Of a stretch of 57,425 nucleotides of DNA, positions 9,501 to 18,384 are shown in pieces (position 1 is the stretch's first letter; each line of letters begins with the position of its first letter). Where the stretch lies: the NCBI GenBank assembly GCA_030602705.1, contig JAUVZF010000016.1, forward strand, positions 1-57,425, read 5' to 3'. The notes below the pieces were generated by a model that was not told where the DNA came from, did no database searches, and worked only from the letters and a program-made list of their open reading frames with translations. The position numbers and the translations under genes are program-made. The DNA is from Planctomycetota bacterium (GTDB taxonomy: Bacteria; Planctomycetota; Phycisphaerae; FEN-1346).

Positions 9501-9512
9501 CAAGCGCGGCCG

Positions 9513-10727
9513 CTAACTATAGGCCGCCTCGGCCATCAGGTCGAGGATGGTGAGCGTCATCACTTCGGCGAATCGGGCAACGTCGTCAAGGTCGATCCAC
9601 TCGCCCGCCACGTGCGCGACGCCGTCCGGGCCGCAGCAGAACCCGACGGCCGGGATGCCACGGAGGATCAGGAACTTGGCGACCGTCGCGCCCGACTGGC
9701 CGTATCGTTCGGGCCGGATGCCCGTCACCTGCTCGGTCGCCCGTTCGAGCGCGCGGGTGAGCGGGCCCTCCGTATCCACAAGGGTCGGCAACTGGTGGGT
9801 CGTGACCTCCAGTTCCATCCGGACGCCATCGGAGGCGGCCTCGACCGCCGCCAGTTCGCTCCGCAGGTGCTCGATGATGCCAGAGCCGTCGGTGCCGGGC
9901 AGATAGCGGACGTCGATCAGGGCCTCGCACCTGCCGGGGACCATGTTCGGGACGGCGCCCGCATGGACGGCCCCGATGTTGAGCGTTGCCGGTGTAAAGA
10001 GGTCGGTCGCCTCGCTTTCGGGCGGCGGGGGCGGTCGCCACTGGCGGATGCGGCCGAGAAAATCGATGACCGGCCACAGGGCGCTCGCACCGCGCTCGGG
10101 CGTCGAGCCGTGGGCCTGGCGGCCGACGGCCACGACCTTCATGAACAGCGCCCCCTTCTCGCCGACGTCGATCAGCCGCATCTCGTGGCCCGCGTCCGGA
10201 ACGATCGAACACTCGGCCTCCAGGCCGCACTCCGCCAGAAGGTACATCATGCCGAGGCCACTGCCGGCCTCCTCGTCGGCACAGCCGACCAGGACGAGTT
10301 GCCCGGTAAGGTCGGCCTCGTGGTCCTTCAGATACGCAGCCGCAAGCATCATGGCGGCCAGCGGACCCTTGTTGTCCTTGGCCCCGCGGCCATAGATGCG
10401 GCCGTCAGTCTCGACGGGCTCAAAGGGATCGGTCTCCCACCCGTCGCCGGCGGGAACCACGTCGAAATGGCACGGCACGAGAACGCGCGGTCGCCCGGAA
10501 CCGACGCGGGCCACGATGTTCGTGCGGCCGACCTCCTTCTCGAAGGTCTCGTACGGAATGCCGCACGCGTCGCAGAAACCGGTCAGGACCTTGGCAGCCA
10601 GATACTCATCGCCCGGCGGGTTGACCGTCCGGGCGCGGATCAGGTCGCAGAGGTAGGCCCTGAGGTCATCCTTGTGTATCTCGATGAAGTGATGAAGGTC
10701 GTCGCTAGGATGAGTGCAGTCTGGCAT
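9513..10727 (-). CDS. M20 family metallopeptidase (ArgE/DapE-like)
   Basis: 404 residues. The co-catalytic di-zinc motifs of M20 enzymes are all present: VPCHFDVVPAGDGW (His and Asp), YGRGAKDNKGP (bridging Asp), DEEAGSG (catalytic Glu and zinc Glu) and a C-terminal His in GPDGVAHVAGEWID. A dimerisation domain lies between (HGSTPERGASALWPVIDFL). It should hydrolyse an N-acyl or peptide bond, as acetylornithine deacetylase, succinyl-diaminopimelate desuccinylase or a dipeptidase; the substrate is not decidable. The start at 10727 (MPDCTHPSDD) was preferred to an in-frame ATG 30 bp upstream, with modest confidence. It follows the response regulator on the same strand. Confidence 0.9.
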   Translation of the reverse strand: MPDCTHPSDDLHHFIEIHKDDLRAYLCDLIRARTVNPPGDEYLAAKVLTGFCDACGIPYETFEKEVGRTNIVARVGSGRPRVLVPCHFDVVPAGDGWETDPFEPVETDGRIYGRGAKDNKGPLAAMMLAAAYLKDHEADLTGQLVLVGCADEEAGSGLGMMYLLAECGLEAECSIVPDAGHEMRLIDVGEKGALFMKVVAVGRQAHGSTPERGASALWPVIDFLGRIRQWRPPPPPESEATDLFTPATLNIGAVHAGAVPNMVPGRCEALIDVRYLPGTDGSGIIEHLRSELAAVEAASDGVRMELEVTTHQLPTLVDTEGPLTRALERATEQVTGIRPERYGQSGATVAKFLILRGIPAVGFCCGPDGVAHVAGEWIDLDDVARFAEVMTLTILDLMAEAAYS

Positions 10728-10787
10728 GGGTCTCGATTGCCGACCCCCGATTGCCATCGGGGGCTAGTTCACACAGCATCCAGCGCG

Positions 10788-11264
10788 TTACTCCTCACCT
10801 TCCTCGCCGCGGGCCTTGTCCACCTCTTCGATGTAGGAGAGCGTGCGTTCGAGTTCGTTCTGAAGGTGGCGGACGCGCAGGAGGTTCCTGACCCGCGCGA
10901 TGAGTTCCCACCGGTTGATCGGTTTCGAGAGAAAATCATCGGTGCCGGCCTCGACGGCCTGCTCGATGTCGCCGTCCTCCTTCAGGGCGGTCACCATGCA
11001 GATGGGGATGTCGGCCGTCGCCGGGTCGGCCTTGAGTTTGCGGCAGATCTCGTAGCCCGATACCTTCGGCATCATGATGTCGAGGAGGATGAGGTCGGGC
11101 TTCGACTCGGCCACCCTCTCGAGGGTTTCCTCACCGTCGTAGGCGGCGACCGTCTTGCAGCCGAGCCCGTCGAGGTACGCCTGAAGCAGTTCGACGTTCT
11201 GCTGGGTATCGTCGGCGATGAGGATCGTGGAGTTGCGGACCTCCTCGTCGAAGTCGGCGGTCAT
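10788..11264 (-). CDS. Stand-alone response regulator receiver protein
   Basis: 158 residues forming a single CheY-like receiver domain: acidic pair DD in ILIADDTQQN, phospho-acceptor Asp in LILLDIMMPKVSGYE, Thr/Ala in MVTALKEDG and the conserved Lys in DFLSKPINRWEL. A charged helical tail follows (RHLQNELERTLSYIEEVDKARGEEGEE), possibly coiled-coil. There is no DNA-binding output domain, so it acts by protein contact. The GGAGGGA just upstream fixes the start at 11264. No histidine kinase is adjacent. The very similar tail in planctomycete and myxobacterial regulators often precedes a kinase domain, but here the gene stops. Confidence 0.9.
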   Translation of the reverse strand: MTADFDEEVRNSTILIADDTQQNVELLQAYLDGLGCKTVAAYDGEETLERVAESKPDLILLDIMMPKVSGYEICRKLKADPATADIPICMVTALKEDGDIEQAVEAGTDDFLSKPINRWELIARVRNLLRVRHLQNELERTLSYIEEVDKARGEEGEE

Positions 11265-11290
11265 TGCAGTTCCCTCCGGTGCCGGAGTAA

Positions 11291-11314
11291 CCCGCCGCTT
11301 CCGCTGCGGGCTCG
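11291..11314. repeat. GC-rich palindromic repeat (copy 2)
   Basis: CCCGCCGCTTCCGCTGCGGG followed by CTCG, the short form of the repeat family also seen at 9430, 13462 and 14367. It sits just upstream of the response regulator ribosome-binding site. Confidence 0.7.
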
Positions 11315-11361
11315 ACTCATCCGCTCCTTGCACTCTTGACGTTCTTTGCAGTTCAATAACG

Positions 11362-12048
11362 TCACACCAGCCGCAGGCGCCCGAGCAGCGTCTGCGTCCG
11401 CCGCGGGATGTGCTCGTCGCCGACGACGGCGAGCGCCCGCAGGTGGCTGGCCAGCCGGTCGAGTCCGGTCCGGTCCTCGACCTCGTACCAGTGCGGCTCG
11501 AGGCCGAGGATCAGGCCGAACGCGTCGGCCCGTTCCACGAGGGCGTCGAACGCACCGCCCGAGTTCCAGTCCAGGCCGAGGAACAGTTCCGGCCGCTCCA
11601 GGCTCAGCCCCACCAGGTACACCCCGCCGTCGGTCGTCGGACCGAGGACGACGTCGTCGATCAGCAACCGGTCGAACGCATCGACAACAAAAGCGCCCGG
11701 GACGGTCGGGCAATCGGTCAACAAGACCACCGCCCGCTGATATCCCAGCCGCCATGCGTATTCGAACAGGCCGACCAGCGCCTGGCCGCGACTGCGGCCC
11801 TCCTGCCGCATCAGACGCCAGTGCCGCGACGCCAGCAAACTGACCGCTTTACGGGCACCGCTCGGGGCGTAGGCCAGAACACGGGTCGGGACCGACAGGT
11901 GTGCGAACCGCTCGCACAAGTCCATGATGAAACTACGATACAGACGCGCCGCCGCCGGCGCACCGAGCACCTCCGCCAGGTCGGGCTTGACCTTCCCGGG
12001 CTCGGGTTTCGTCACCAGCATTCCGAACAGGGCGGACATGGACTGCAC
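11362..12048 (-). CDS. TIGR04282/DUF2064 family glycosyltransferase-like protein
   Basis: 228 residues. The pattern MLVTKPEPGKVKPDLAEVLG at the start, VVLLTDCPTVPGAFVVDAFDRL in the middle and DDVVLGPTTDGGVYLVGL after it matches the DUF2064 group of small nucleotidyl/glycosyltransferase-like proteins (GT-A-like fold), where the usual K.P..G..K and GP..DGGYYL signatures occur. The pattern here is slightly degenerate (KPEPGKVKPDL, GVYLVGL). Function in these bacteria is unknown; neighbours give no pathway. There may be an alternative start at 12039. It ends 98 bp from the response regulator start. Confidence 0.75.
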   Translation of the reverse strand: MQSMSALFGMLVTKPEPGKVKPDLAEVLGAPAAARLYRSFIMDLCERFAHLSVPTRVLAYAPSGARKAVSLLASRHWRLMRQEGRSRGQALVGLFEYAWRLGYQRAVVLLTDCPTVPGAFVVDAFDRLLIDDVVLGPTTDGGVYLVGLSLERPELFLGLDWNSGGAFDALVERADAFGLILGLEPHWYEVEDRTGLDRLASHLRALAVVGDEHIPRRTQTLLGRLRLV

Positions 12049-12314
12049 CTGCGCCTACGTGCCTGCGGCCTCGGGTCCACGGCCTCGTGTTCACGGGCGT
12101 CCTCGCGGCGAACCAGCACGGCTTGTTATCCTACCGCACTGATTATAGTTGACGGCGGTGCGGGGTGTCCATGAAAAACGGCCGCTGCGCGCACAGTCCC
12201 AAGTCCAAAGCCGGTGACAGCCAGCGCGGCACTAAAATCTTTCCACGTCCGCGGCCGCCCGCTTTCGCACTTTATGGTTGAGGCGCACGGCGCGCCCGGT
12301 TAATCTGCCGTTCC

Positions 12315-13259
12315 ATGAGCGAGGCACTTCTACTGGGTTTCGACATCGGCGGAACCAAATCGGCAGCCATCGTAGGCGACTTCGAGGGCCGCGCGCTGGC
12401 GCGCGAAGAGTTCGCCACCGGCGGCCCCGACGAAACCATCTCGCACCTGGTCGAGATCGGCCGCAGCCTGTGCGGCGGCGAGGGGCCGGCGGCGTGCGGA
12501 ATCGCCTGCGGCGGGCCGCTCTCCAGCCGATCCGGAACCATCCTCTCCCCACCCAACCTGCCCGGATGGGACCGCATCCAGATCGTGGCGATGGTCCGCG
12601 AGGCCCTCGGCGTTCCGGCGGCCCTCGAGAACAACGCCAACGCAGCGGCCGTCGCCGAATGGCGATGGGGACTCAACTGCGAACTCGACGACGTGATTTA
12701 CCTGACCTGCGGCACGGGCCAGGGCGCGGGGCTGGTCCTGGGCGGCCGCCTGCTCCGCGGCAAGCAGGACCTGGCCGGCGAGATCGGCCACGTGCGCCTG
12801 CGCGAGACGGGCCCCGTCGGCTACTACAAGGCCGGCAGCGTCGAAGGACTGACCAGCGGCCGCGCGCTCGGCGAACTTGCGAAACTCCGACTCGCCGAGG
12901 AACACCCCGAGACGCACCTCGACCAGTTCAGCCTCGATGAGATCACAGGCAAACAGGTGAGTGCGGCCGCCATCGACGGCGACGAGTTCGCCCGAGCCAT
13001 CGTCCGCGAACAGGCCGACTACCTCGGCTGTGCGTGTGCCATCCTCATCGACATCCTGAACCCGCAGCGGATCAGCCTCGGCATGACCGCCAGACAACTT
13101 GGACCGCTCCTGATCGACGGCGTCCGCGAAGCCGCCAAGCGCGAATCCCTCCCCGCCGCCTACGAGGCCTGCACCATCGACCAGGCCGCCCTCGGCGACC
13201 AGATCGAGGTCCTCCGATCCCTCGCCATCGCCCACGATGCCGCAGAACAAGCGGGGTAG
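12315..13259 (+). CDS. ROK family sugar kinase-like protein
   Basis: 314 residues with the ATPase fold: phosphate-1 loop LGFDIGGTKSAAIVGDF at residues 7-23, GGGPLSS-type loop (GIACGGPLSSRSG), ENNANAAAVAEWRWG with the ROK catalytic region, and GTGQGAGLVLGGRLLRGKQDLAGEIGHVRL. ROK proteins phosphorylate glucose, N-acetylglucosamine or related sugars, or act as repressors; this one lacks a DNA-binding N-terminus. The usual zinc-binding CGCGxxGCxE segment after GEIGH is replaced by RETGPVGYYKAGSVEGLTSG with no cysteines. No strong ribosome-binding site is visible. It stands alone, upstream of uvrA. Confidence 0.87.
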   Translation: MSEALLLGFDIGGTKSAAIVGDFEGRALAREEFATGGPDETISHLVEIGRSLCGGEGPAACGIACGGPLSSRSGTILSPPNLPGWDRIQIVAMVREALGVPAALENNANAAAVAEWRWGLNCELDDVIYLTCGTGQGAGLVLGGRLLRGKQDLAGEIGHVRLRETGPVGYYKAGSVEGLTSGRALGELAKLRLAEEHPETHLDQFSLDEITGKQVSAAAIDGDEFARAIVREQADYLGCACAILIDILNPQRISLGMTARQLGPLLIDGVREAAKRESLPAAYEACTIDQAALGDQIEVLRSLAIAHDAAEQAG

Positions 13260-13274
13260 GCCGGGGCCATCGAC

Positions 13275-13380
13275 TGTCACCCCGAGCGAGCGGAGCGAGT
13301 CGAGGGGTCTCGCCGTTCGCCGTTTCGAGCAGCGAGATTGCACCGCTCGGTCGCCATGGGCGACCTCAGTCGAAATGACA
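13275..13380. repeat. TGTCATTTCGA-type dispersed inverted repeat
   Basis: Begins TGTCACCCCGAGCGAGCGGA and ends TCGAAATGACA, i.e. roughly inverted ends around a GC-rich centre. Related ends occur at 40321 and 57256-57410. It resembles the widespread bacterial intergenic element starting TGTCATTTCGAC. It lies between the ROK gene and uvrA. Confidence 0.6.
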
Positions 13381-13461
13381 TGTAGGAGGCCGGGGCGCGC
13401 CCCGGCAACTCTCGCCTGGCTCGGGCCCGGTGCCTTTGCGTGTCGCCACGCGTGACGACGT

Positions 13462-13517
13462 GCCCCGCCGCTTCCGCGGCGGGCTCGGGGCGGCGGGCTC
13501 GATGCGGCGGGCTCGAA
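13462..13517. repeat. GC-rich palindromic repeat (copy 3), locally expanded
   Basis: CCCCGCCGCTTCCGCGGCGG followed by three runs of GGCGGGCTCG separated by GG, AT and AA. It is the same family as the copy inside uvrA 0.9 kb downstream, and lies just before the uvrA promoter. Confidence 0.75.
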
Positions 13518-13546
13518 CGAGACCCTGTTTTCCATGCTTGCCTACC

Positions 13547-13575
13547 TTGACGCCCCGCGCGAAACGGGGTATACT
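13547..13575 (+). promoter_or_regulatory. Sigma-70-type promoter for uvrA
   Basis: TTGACG at 13547-13552, a 17-base spacer, and TATACT at 13570-13575, ending 22 bases before the chosen uvrA ATG. No SOS-box-like sequence was recognised around it. Confidence 0.7.
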
Positions 13576-13597
13576 CAGGGTTTCTTATGGTGGGGAC

Positions 13598-16537
13598 ATG
13601 GTGCGCATGCGGCGAGAAATCCAAGTAACGGGTGCCCGGACACACAACCTCAAGAGCATCGCCGTCACGGTGCCGCACCGGGCGCTGACGGTCGTGACGG
13701 GCGTATCGGGCTCCGGCAAGTCGAGCCTGGCGTTCGACACGCTGTATGCCGAAGGGCAGATGCGATACGTCGAGTCGCTCAGCGCCTACAGCCGCCAGTT
13801 CCTCCAGCAGATGGAGCGGCCCGACGTCGATTCGATTACGGGCCTGCCGCCCGCCATCGCCCTGGAGCAGAAGAACACCGTCAAGAACGCCCGTTCGACG
13901 GTCGGCACGGCAACCGAGATCGCGGATTACCTGCGGCTGCTGTACGCCAGCGTCGGCGAGACGATCTGCCCCAAGTGCGGCGTCAGAATCGTCAAGCACA
14001 CGGTCGGCGGGTCGGTGGACGAGGTGCTGCACCTCGCGCCGGGGTCGCGGCTGCTGATCGTGGCGCCCGTGGAGCGCGGCGTGCGGCCGTGGGACAGTTT
14101 GCGGCGGGAACTGGAGCGGCAGGGGTTCCGGCGCCTCTATCTGGACGGCCGGATAGTCGAGGTCACAGAGGTGGCCGACAAGCAGGTGCCGGCCGAGTTC
14201 GAGGTCGTTATCGATCGGCTCGTCCTGGCGGACCCGGTGCGCGAGAGCCGCTCGCGCGTGGCCGAGTCGCTCGAAGCGGCTTTCAAAGCGGGCCACGGAC
14301 GGGCGGTAGGCGTCGCGCTGCCCGAGCCCGCGACGGAAGTCGCGGGACACGCTGCGCAAGGCGAGTGCCCCGCCGCTCCCGCAGCGGGCTCGGGGGCGGA
14401 GGGCTCGGAGGCGGAGGGCTCGGAGGCAGCGGGCTCGGGGGCGGAGGGCTCGGAGGCGGAGGGCTCGCAAGCGAAACGCCTGCCGTTCGACATCCGCTTC
14501 AACTGCGCCCAGTGCGGCCGCGAGTTCCCCGAGCCCGACCCGCAATTGTTTTCGTTCAACAGCGCCGTCGGCGCGTGCCCGACGTGCGAAGGGTTCGGGC
14601 GCGTCAGCGGGCGGGACCCGACGAAGATCATCCCCGACCCGCGTAAGAGCATCGACAACGCGGCCATCGTCTGTTGGCAGACGCCGGCCTACAAGCACCT
14701 GCACCGCGAGTGCCGCCAAGTCTGCCGCGCGCGCGGCATCCGCACCGACGTGCCGTACATGGACCTCTCGGACGCCGCCAAGCAGTACGTTTGGGAAGGC
14801 GACCCCGCTTACGACGAGAACGACTGGAGTGGCATCAAGGGCTTCTTCGACTGGCTGGAGACGAAGCGGTACAAGGTCCACGTCCGGGTGATGATTGCGC
14901 GGTATCGCGGCTACTATCCGTGCCCCGACTGCGGCGGCAAGCGGCTGCGGCCGGAGGCGCTCAACGTCTTCGTGGGCGGGGCGCGGATGAGCGACCTGGC
15001 CGTCATGCCCGTCAAGGACCTGCGAACGTGGTTCGAGGCGCTGCACCTTGCGCCGGAGGATGAAGAGAAGGCGGCGGTGCTGCTGCGCGAAATCCGCAAC
15101 CGCCTGGCGTATCTCGACGACGTGGGGCTCGATTACCTGACGCTCGACCGTCAGACGCGGACACTGAGTGCGGGCGAAGCGCAGCGGATCAACCTCGCCA
15201 GCGCCCTGGGGTCGAGCCTCACCAATACGCTCTACGTGCTGGACGAGCCGACGGTCGGCCTGCACGCCCGCGACACGAAGCGGCTCATCGGCATCCTGCG
15301 CAGCCTCATCGCCAAGGGCAACACCGTGGCCGTCGTCGAACACGATCCCGAGGTGATCGAGGCGGCCGACCACATCATCGACCTCGGCCCAGGTGCGGGC
15401 GAGGCCGGCGGCGAGGTCATCTTCCAGGGACCGGCCGAGGACCTGGCCGCGTGCGAAGACAGCCTGACGGCGGAATTGATGGCCACTCACGCCGACCGGG
15501 CCCTCTCGCCGTACGCGCGCCGGCCGAAAGGATGGCTCGTCCTCGCGGGCGCCCGCGAGCACAACCTCAAGGACCTGACCGTCCGCATTCCGCTCGGCCT
15601 GTTGTGCTGCGTGACGGGCGTATCGGGCAGCGGCAAGACAACGCTGGTCCACTCGTGCCTGTACGGCCGGTTCAAGCACTACCTGGGCGAGGCCGTCGAA
15701 GAGATGGGCGAATGCGACGACCTCGAGGGCGCCGACGCCATCGACGACATCGTGCTCGTCGATTCCTCACCCATCGGCCAGAGCACGCGGTCCAACCCGG
15801 TGACGTATGTGAAGGCGTACGCGGCTATCCGGAACCTGCTGGCCGACACGCCGAAGGCCCGCGTGGGAGGCATCACGGCCGCCGCCTTCTCGTTCAACGT
15901 GGTCGGCGGGCGGTGCGAGGTCTGCAAAGGCGTCGGCACCGTCACGTACGACATGTACTTCATGGCCGACGTGACGGTCGTGTGCCAGCAGTGCGGCGGC
16001 AGACGGTTCAAGAAGAAGGTCCTCGACGTGCGGTGGAACGGCAAGAACATCCACAACATCCTCGACATGACGGTCAGTGAAGCGATGAAACATTTTGCCG
16101 CGCACGAGAGCATCGTCCGGCGCCTTCAGCCGCTCGTGGACGTGGGGTTGGGGTACGTGCGGCTGGGGCAGAACACGGCGAGTCTTTCGGGCGGCGAGGC
16201 GCAGCGGCTGAAACTGGCCTCGTACCTGGCGGCCCCGAAAAAGGGCGAGAAGTACCTGTTCATCTTCGACGAGCCCACGACCGGCCTGCACATGGCCGAC
16301 GTCCAGGTGCTGTTGACGACGTTCCATCGCCTCGTCCACGGCGGGCACAGCCTGCTGGTGATCGAGCACAACCTCGACTTCATCAGCCAGGCCGACTGGA
16401 TCATCGACCTGGGCCCCGAAGGCGGCGAAGACGGCGGGCGCCAGATCGCGGCGGGACCGATCGAGAACGTGGCCGCCTGCGAGCAATCTTATACCGGCCG
16501 CTTCCTGGCCGAGCGCACGGCGGCGGAGAGGGCGTGA
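13598..16537 (+). CDS. uvrA: UvrA excinuclease ABC subunit A
   Basis: 979 residues; DNA-damage recognition ATPase of nucleotide excision repair, working with UvrB in the cytoplasm. Two ABC modules are seen: Walker A GVSGSGKSSLAFDTLYAEG near residue 32 and GVSGSGKTTLVHSCLYGRF near 675, with signatures LSAGEAQRINLA and LSGGEAQRLKLA and Walker B LYVLDEPTVGLH and FIFDEPTTGLH. Zinc sites: CPKCG, CAQCG with CPTCEGFG, CPDCGGKRLRPEA and CEVCKGVGTVTYDMYFMADVTVVCQQCGG. The ATG at 13598 follows GGTGGGG and a good promoter. It is about 40 residues longer than usual because of a Gly-Ser-Ala-Glu repeat insertion near residues 255-293. The sequence is rather divergent (VGTVTYDMYF), so a UvrA-like paralogue is possible. 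Confidence 0.93.
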   Translation: MVRMRREIQVTGARTHNLKSIAVTVPHRALTVVTGVSGSGKSSLAFDTLYAEGQMRYVESLSAYSRQFLQQMERPDVDSITGLPPAIALEQKNTVKNARSTVGTATEIADYLRLLYASVGETICPKCGVRIVKHTVGGSVDEVLHLAPGSRLLIVAPVERGVRPWDSLRRELERQGFRRLYLDGRIVEVTEVADKQVPAEFEVVIDRLVLADPVRESRSRVAESLEAAFKAGHGRAVGVALPEPATEVAGHAAQGECPAAPAAGSGAEGSEAEGSEAAGSGAEGSEAEGSQAKRLPFDIRFNCAQCGREFPEPDPQLFSFNSAVGACPTCEGFGRVSGRDPTKIIPDPRKSIDNAAIVCWQTPAYKHLHRECRQVCRARGIRTDVPYMDLSDAAKQYVWEGDPAYDENDWSGIKGFFDWLETKRYKVHVRVMIARYRGYYPCPDCGGKRLRPEALNVFVGGARMSDLAVMPVKDLRTWFEALHLAPEDEEKAAVLLREIRNRLAYLDDVGLDYLTLDRQTRTLSAGEAQRINLASALGSSLTNTLYVLDEPTVGLHARDTKRLIGILRSLIAKGNTVAVVEHDPEVIEAADHIIDLGPGAGEAGGEVIFQGPAEDLAACEDSLTAELMATHADRALSPYARRPKGWLVLAGAREHNLKDLTVRIPLGLLCCVTGVSGSGKTTLVHSCLYGRFKHYLGEAVEEMGECDDLEGADAIDDIVLVDSSPIGQSTRSNPVTYVKAYAAIRNLLADTPKARVGGITAAAFSFNVVGGRCEVCKGVGTVTYDMYFMADVTVVCQQCGGRRFKKKVLDVRWNGKNIHNILDMTVSEAMKHFAAHESIVRRLQPLVDVGLGYVRLGQNTASLSGGEAQRLKLASYLAAPKKGEKYLFIFDEPTTGLHMADVQVLLTTFHRLVHGGHSLLVIEHNLDFISQADWIIDLGPEGGEDGGRQIAAGPIENVAACEQSYTGRFLAERTAAERA
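14367..14475 (+). repeat. GC-rich palindromic repeat (copy 4) expanded inside uvrA
   Basis: CCCCGCCGCTCCCGCAGCGG (the core of the intergenic repeat family) continues into six tandem 15-bp units from 14386 to 14475, consensus GGGCTCGGAGGCGGA. It stays in the uvrA reading frame and encodes a segment of Gly, Ser, Ala and Glu (repeating GSEAE). It lies between the UvrB-binding region and the CAQCG zinc site. Confidence 0.85.
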
Positions 16538-16743
16538 GGAGAAAAGGGTGTCAGGTACGTTTTCAAGATCGCCAGGCCGGCTGCCCCGGCGGAACCTCAC
16601 CGCCACTGAAGAAGGCACCCGCCCCCTTTCCACCGCCACTGACACAAGGTGGCAGGGTTAAACGGTTACACGAGCCGGCCCTGCCGCGCGAGGTCGCGGA
16701 GAAACGGTGAGTCCAGCGAGTTGCGGAAAGGAGAACGCACACG

Positions 16744-18195
16744 ATGAAGGGCACGACACGTAGGAAGTTCCTGAAGGGCGCCGCCGCTGCAGGCGCGGCC
16801 AGCATGCTCTCGGCGTACTCGTACAGCCGCGTCCTCGGGGCGAACAACGCCATCGGCATCGCGATCGTCGGTTTCAAGGGCCAGGGCGGCAGCCACCTGA
16901 AGACCCACCTCAGCGGCGGGTTCAAGAAGATGGGCGTGCGGGTCGTGGCCCTGTGCGACGCCGACCGAAACGTCCTGGAAGGCGGCGTCAAACAATGCGA
17001 CAAGGCCGGCGCCAAGGTCAAGGCCGTCCAGGATTACCGCCGCATCCTCGACATGAAGGACGTGGACGCCGTCGTCACGGCCACGCCAAACCACTGGCAC
17101 GCCCTGGTGACCGTCTGGGCCTGCCAGGCGGGCAAGGACGTGTACGTCGAGAAGCCCGTGTCGCACAACATCTGGGAAGGCCGCAAGGCCGTCGAGGCCG
17201 CCCGCAGGCACAACCGGATCGTCATGGCCGGCACGCAGCAGCGCAGCGACACGGCCCTGGCTGAAGCCGTCGAGTGGATCCAGGCCGGCAACCTCGGCGC
17301 GGGTCTCTGCGCACGCGGCCTGTGCTACAAGCGGCGAGGCAGCATCGGCAAGGTCTCGGCGCCAACGCCGATCCCCGACCACATCGACTACGACCTGTGG
17401 TGCGGCCCGGCCGAGAAGAAGCCGCTGATGCGCAAGCGCCTCCATTACGACTGGCACTGGGTCTGGAACACCGGCAACGGCGACATCGGCAACCAGGGCA
17501 TCCACCAGATGGACATCTGCCGGTGGTTCCTGGGCGAGCCGGCGCTGGCGCCGCGCGTGATGAGTATCGGCGGCCGCTTCGGATACGACGACGACGGCGA
17601 AACGGCCAACACGCAGGTCGCGTTCCTCGACTACCCGAAGGCCCCGCTCATCTTCGAGGTCAGGGGCCTGCCGCGCAAGAAGGGCGACGGCGCGATGCCC
17701 AACTACAAGGGCAGCCGCGTCGGCGAGGTCATCGAGTGCGAGGGCGGATACCTGTGCGGCGGGCATGCGTACGATAAGGACGGAAAGAAGATCAAGCAGT
17801 TCAAGCGAGAAGGCGGCGGCAAGCACCGGGCCAACTTCATCAAGGTCCTGCGCAGCCGCAAGATGGAGGACAACCCCGCCGACATCCTCGAAGGCCACAT
17901 CTCCAGCGCCCTCTGCCACCTGGGCAACATCAGTCACCTCCTCGGCAAGGAGACGGTGACCGGGGAGATCGCCGAACGCATCAAGGGCAACAAACTCGCC
18001 ACGGAGTCCTGGGAACGGTTCCAGCAGCACCTCGACGCCAACGAGGTGGACCTGAAGAAGACCAAGGCCACGCTTGGGCCGTGGCTCGAGTTCGATCCGA
18101 AGACAGAAACGTTCACCGGCCCGATGGCAGCCGAGGCCAACAAACTGGCCACGCGCGTGTACCGCAAGCCGTTCGTCGTTCCGGCAAAAGTGTGA
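16744..18195 (+). CDS. Tat-exported Gfo/Idh/MocA family oxidoreductase
   Basis: 483 residues. Tat signal TRRKFLKGAAAAGAASML, then a Rossmann loop IAIVGFKGQGGSH, the EKPVSHN motif near residue 139 and the C-terminal domain with PDHIDYDLWCGPAEKKPLMR and WVWNTGNGDIGNQGIHQMD, typical of planctomycete periplasmic members. The His in the latter segment corresponds to the catalytic histidine region of the family. GAAAGGAGAA precedes the ATG. Likely oxidises or hydrolyses (GH109-like NAD-dependent mechanism) a sugar derivative outside the cytoplasm; the substrate is unknown. It lies upstream of the sugar-isomerase-like gene in the same direction. Confidence 0.9.
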   Translation: MKGTTRRKFLKGAAAAGAASMLSAYSYSRVLGANNAIGIAIVGFKGQGGSHLKTHLSGGFKKMGVRVVALCDADRNVLEGGVKQCDKAGAKVKAVQDYRRILDMKDVDAVVTATPNHWHALVTVWACQAGKDVYVEKPVSHNIWEGRKAVEAARRHNRIVMAGTQQRSDTALAEAVEWIQAGNLGAGLCARGLCYKRRGSIGKVSAPTPIPDHIDYDLWCGPAEKKPLMRKRLHYDWHWVWNTGNGDIGNQGIHQMDICRWFLGEPALAPRVMSIGGRFGYDDDGETANTQVAFLDYPKAPLIFEVRGLPRKKGDGAMPNYKGSRVGEVIECEGGYLCGGHAYDKDGKKIKQFKREGGGKHRANFIKVLRSRKMEDNPADILEGHISSALCHLGNISHLLGKETVTGEIAERIKGNKLATESWERFQQHLDANEVDLKKTKATLGPWLEFDPKTETFTGPMAAEANKLATRVYRKPFVVPAKV

Positions 18196-18384
18196 GGCGC
18201 GCCGTGCGCAATAACGGAAGCGCGGCGGGTCTCGCCACCCGGCAAAACGGCCACAACGCAAATGCCTCAATCTCGCCTTTCCCCTTCACGATAGAGATGG
18301 ATGCGCGTACACTCAAAAAATGGGCCCCCATAGTTACGGGCGTGAAGACGAAAGGCGAATCTTGACTCAACGGGAGGAATGCTG

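Noticed and set aside
13277..15679. 800-codon minus-strand ORF opposite uvrA
   Set aside because: Shadow; contains the antisense of the 15-bp repeats and no recognisable domain.
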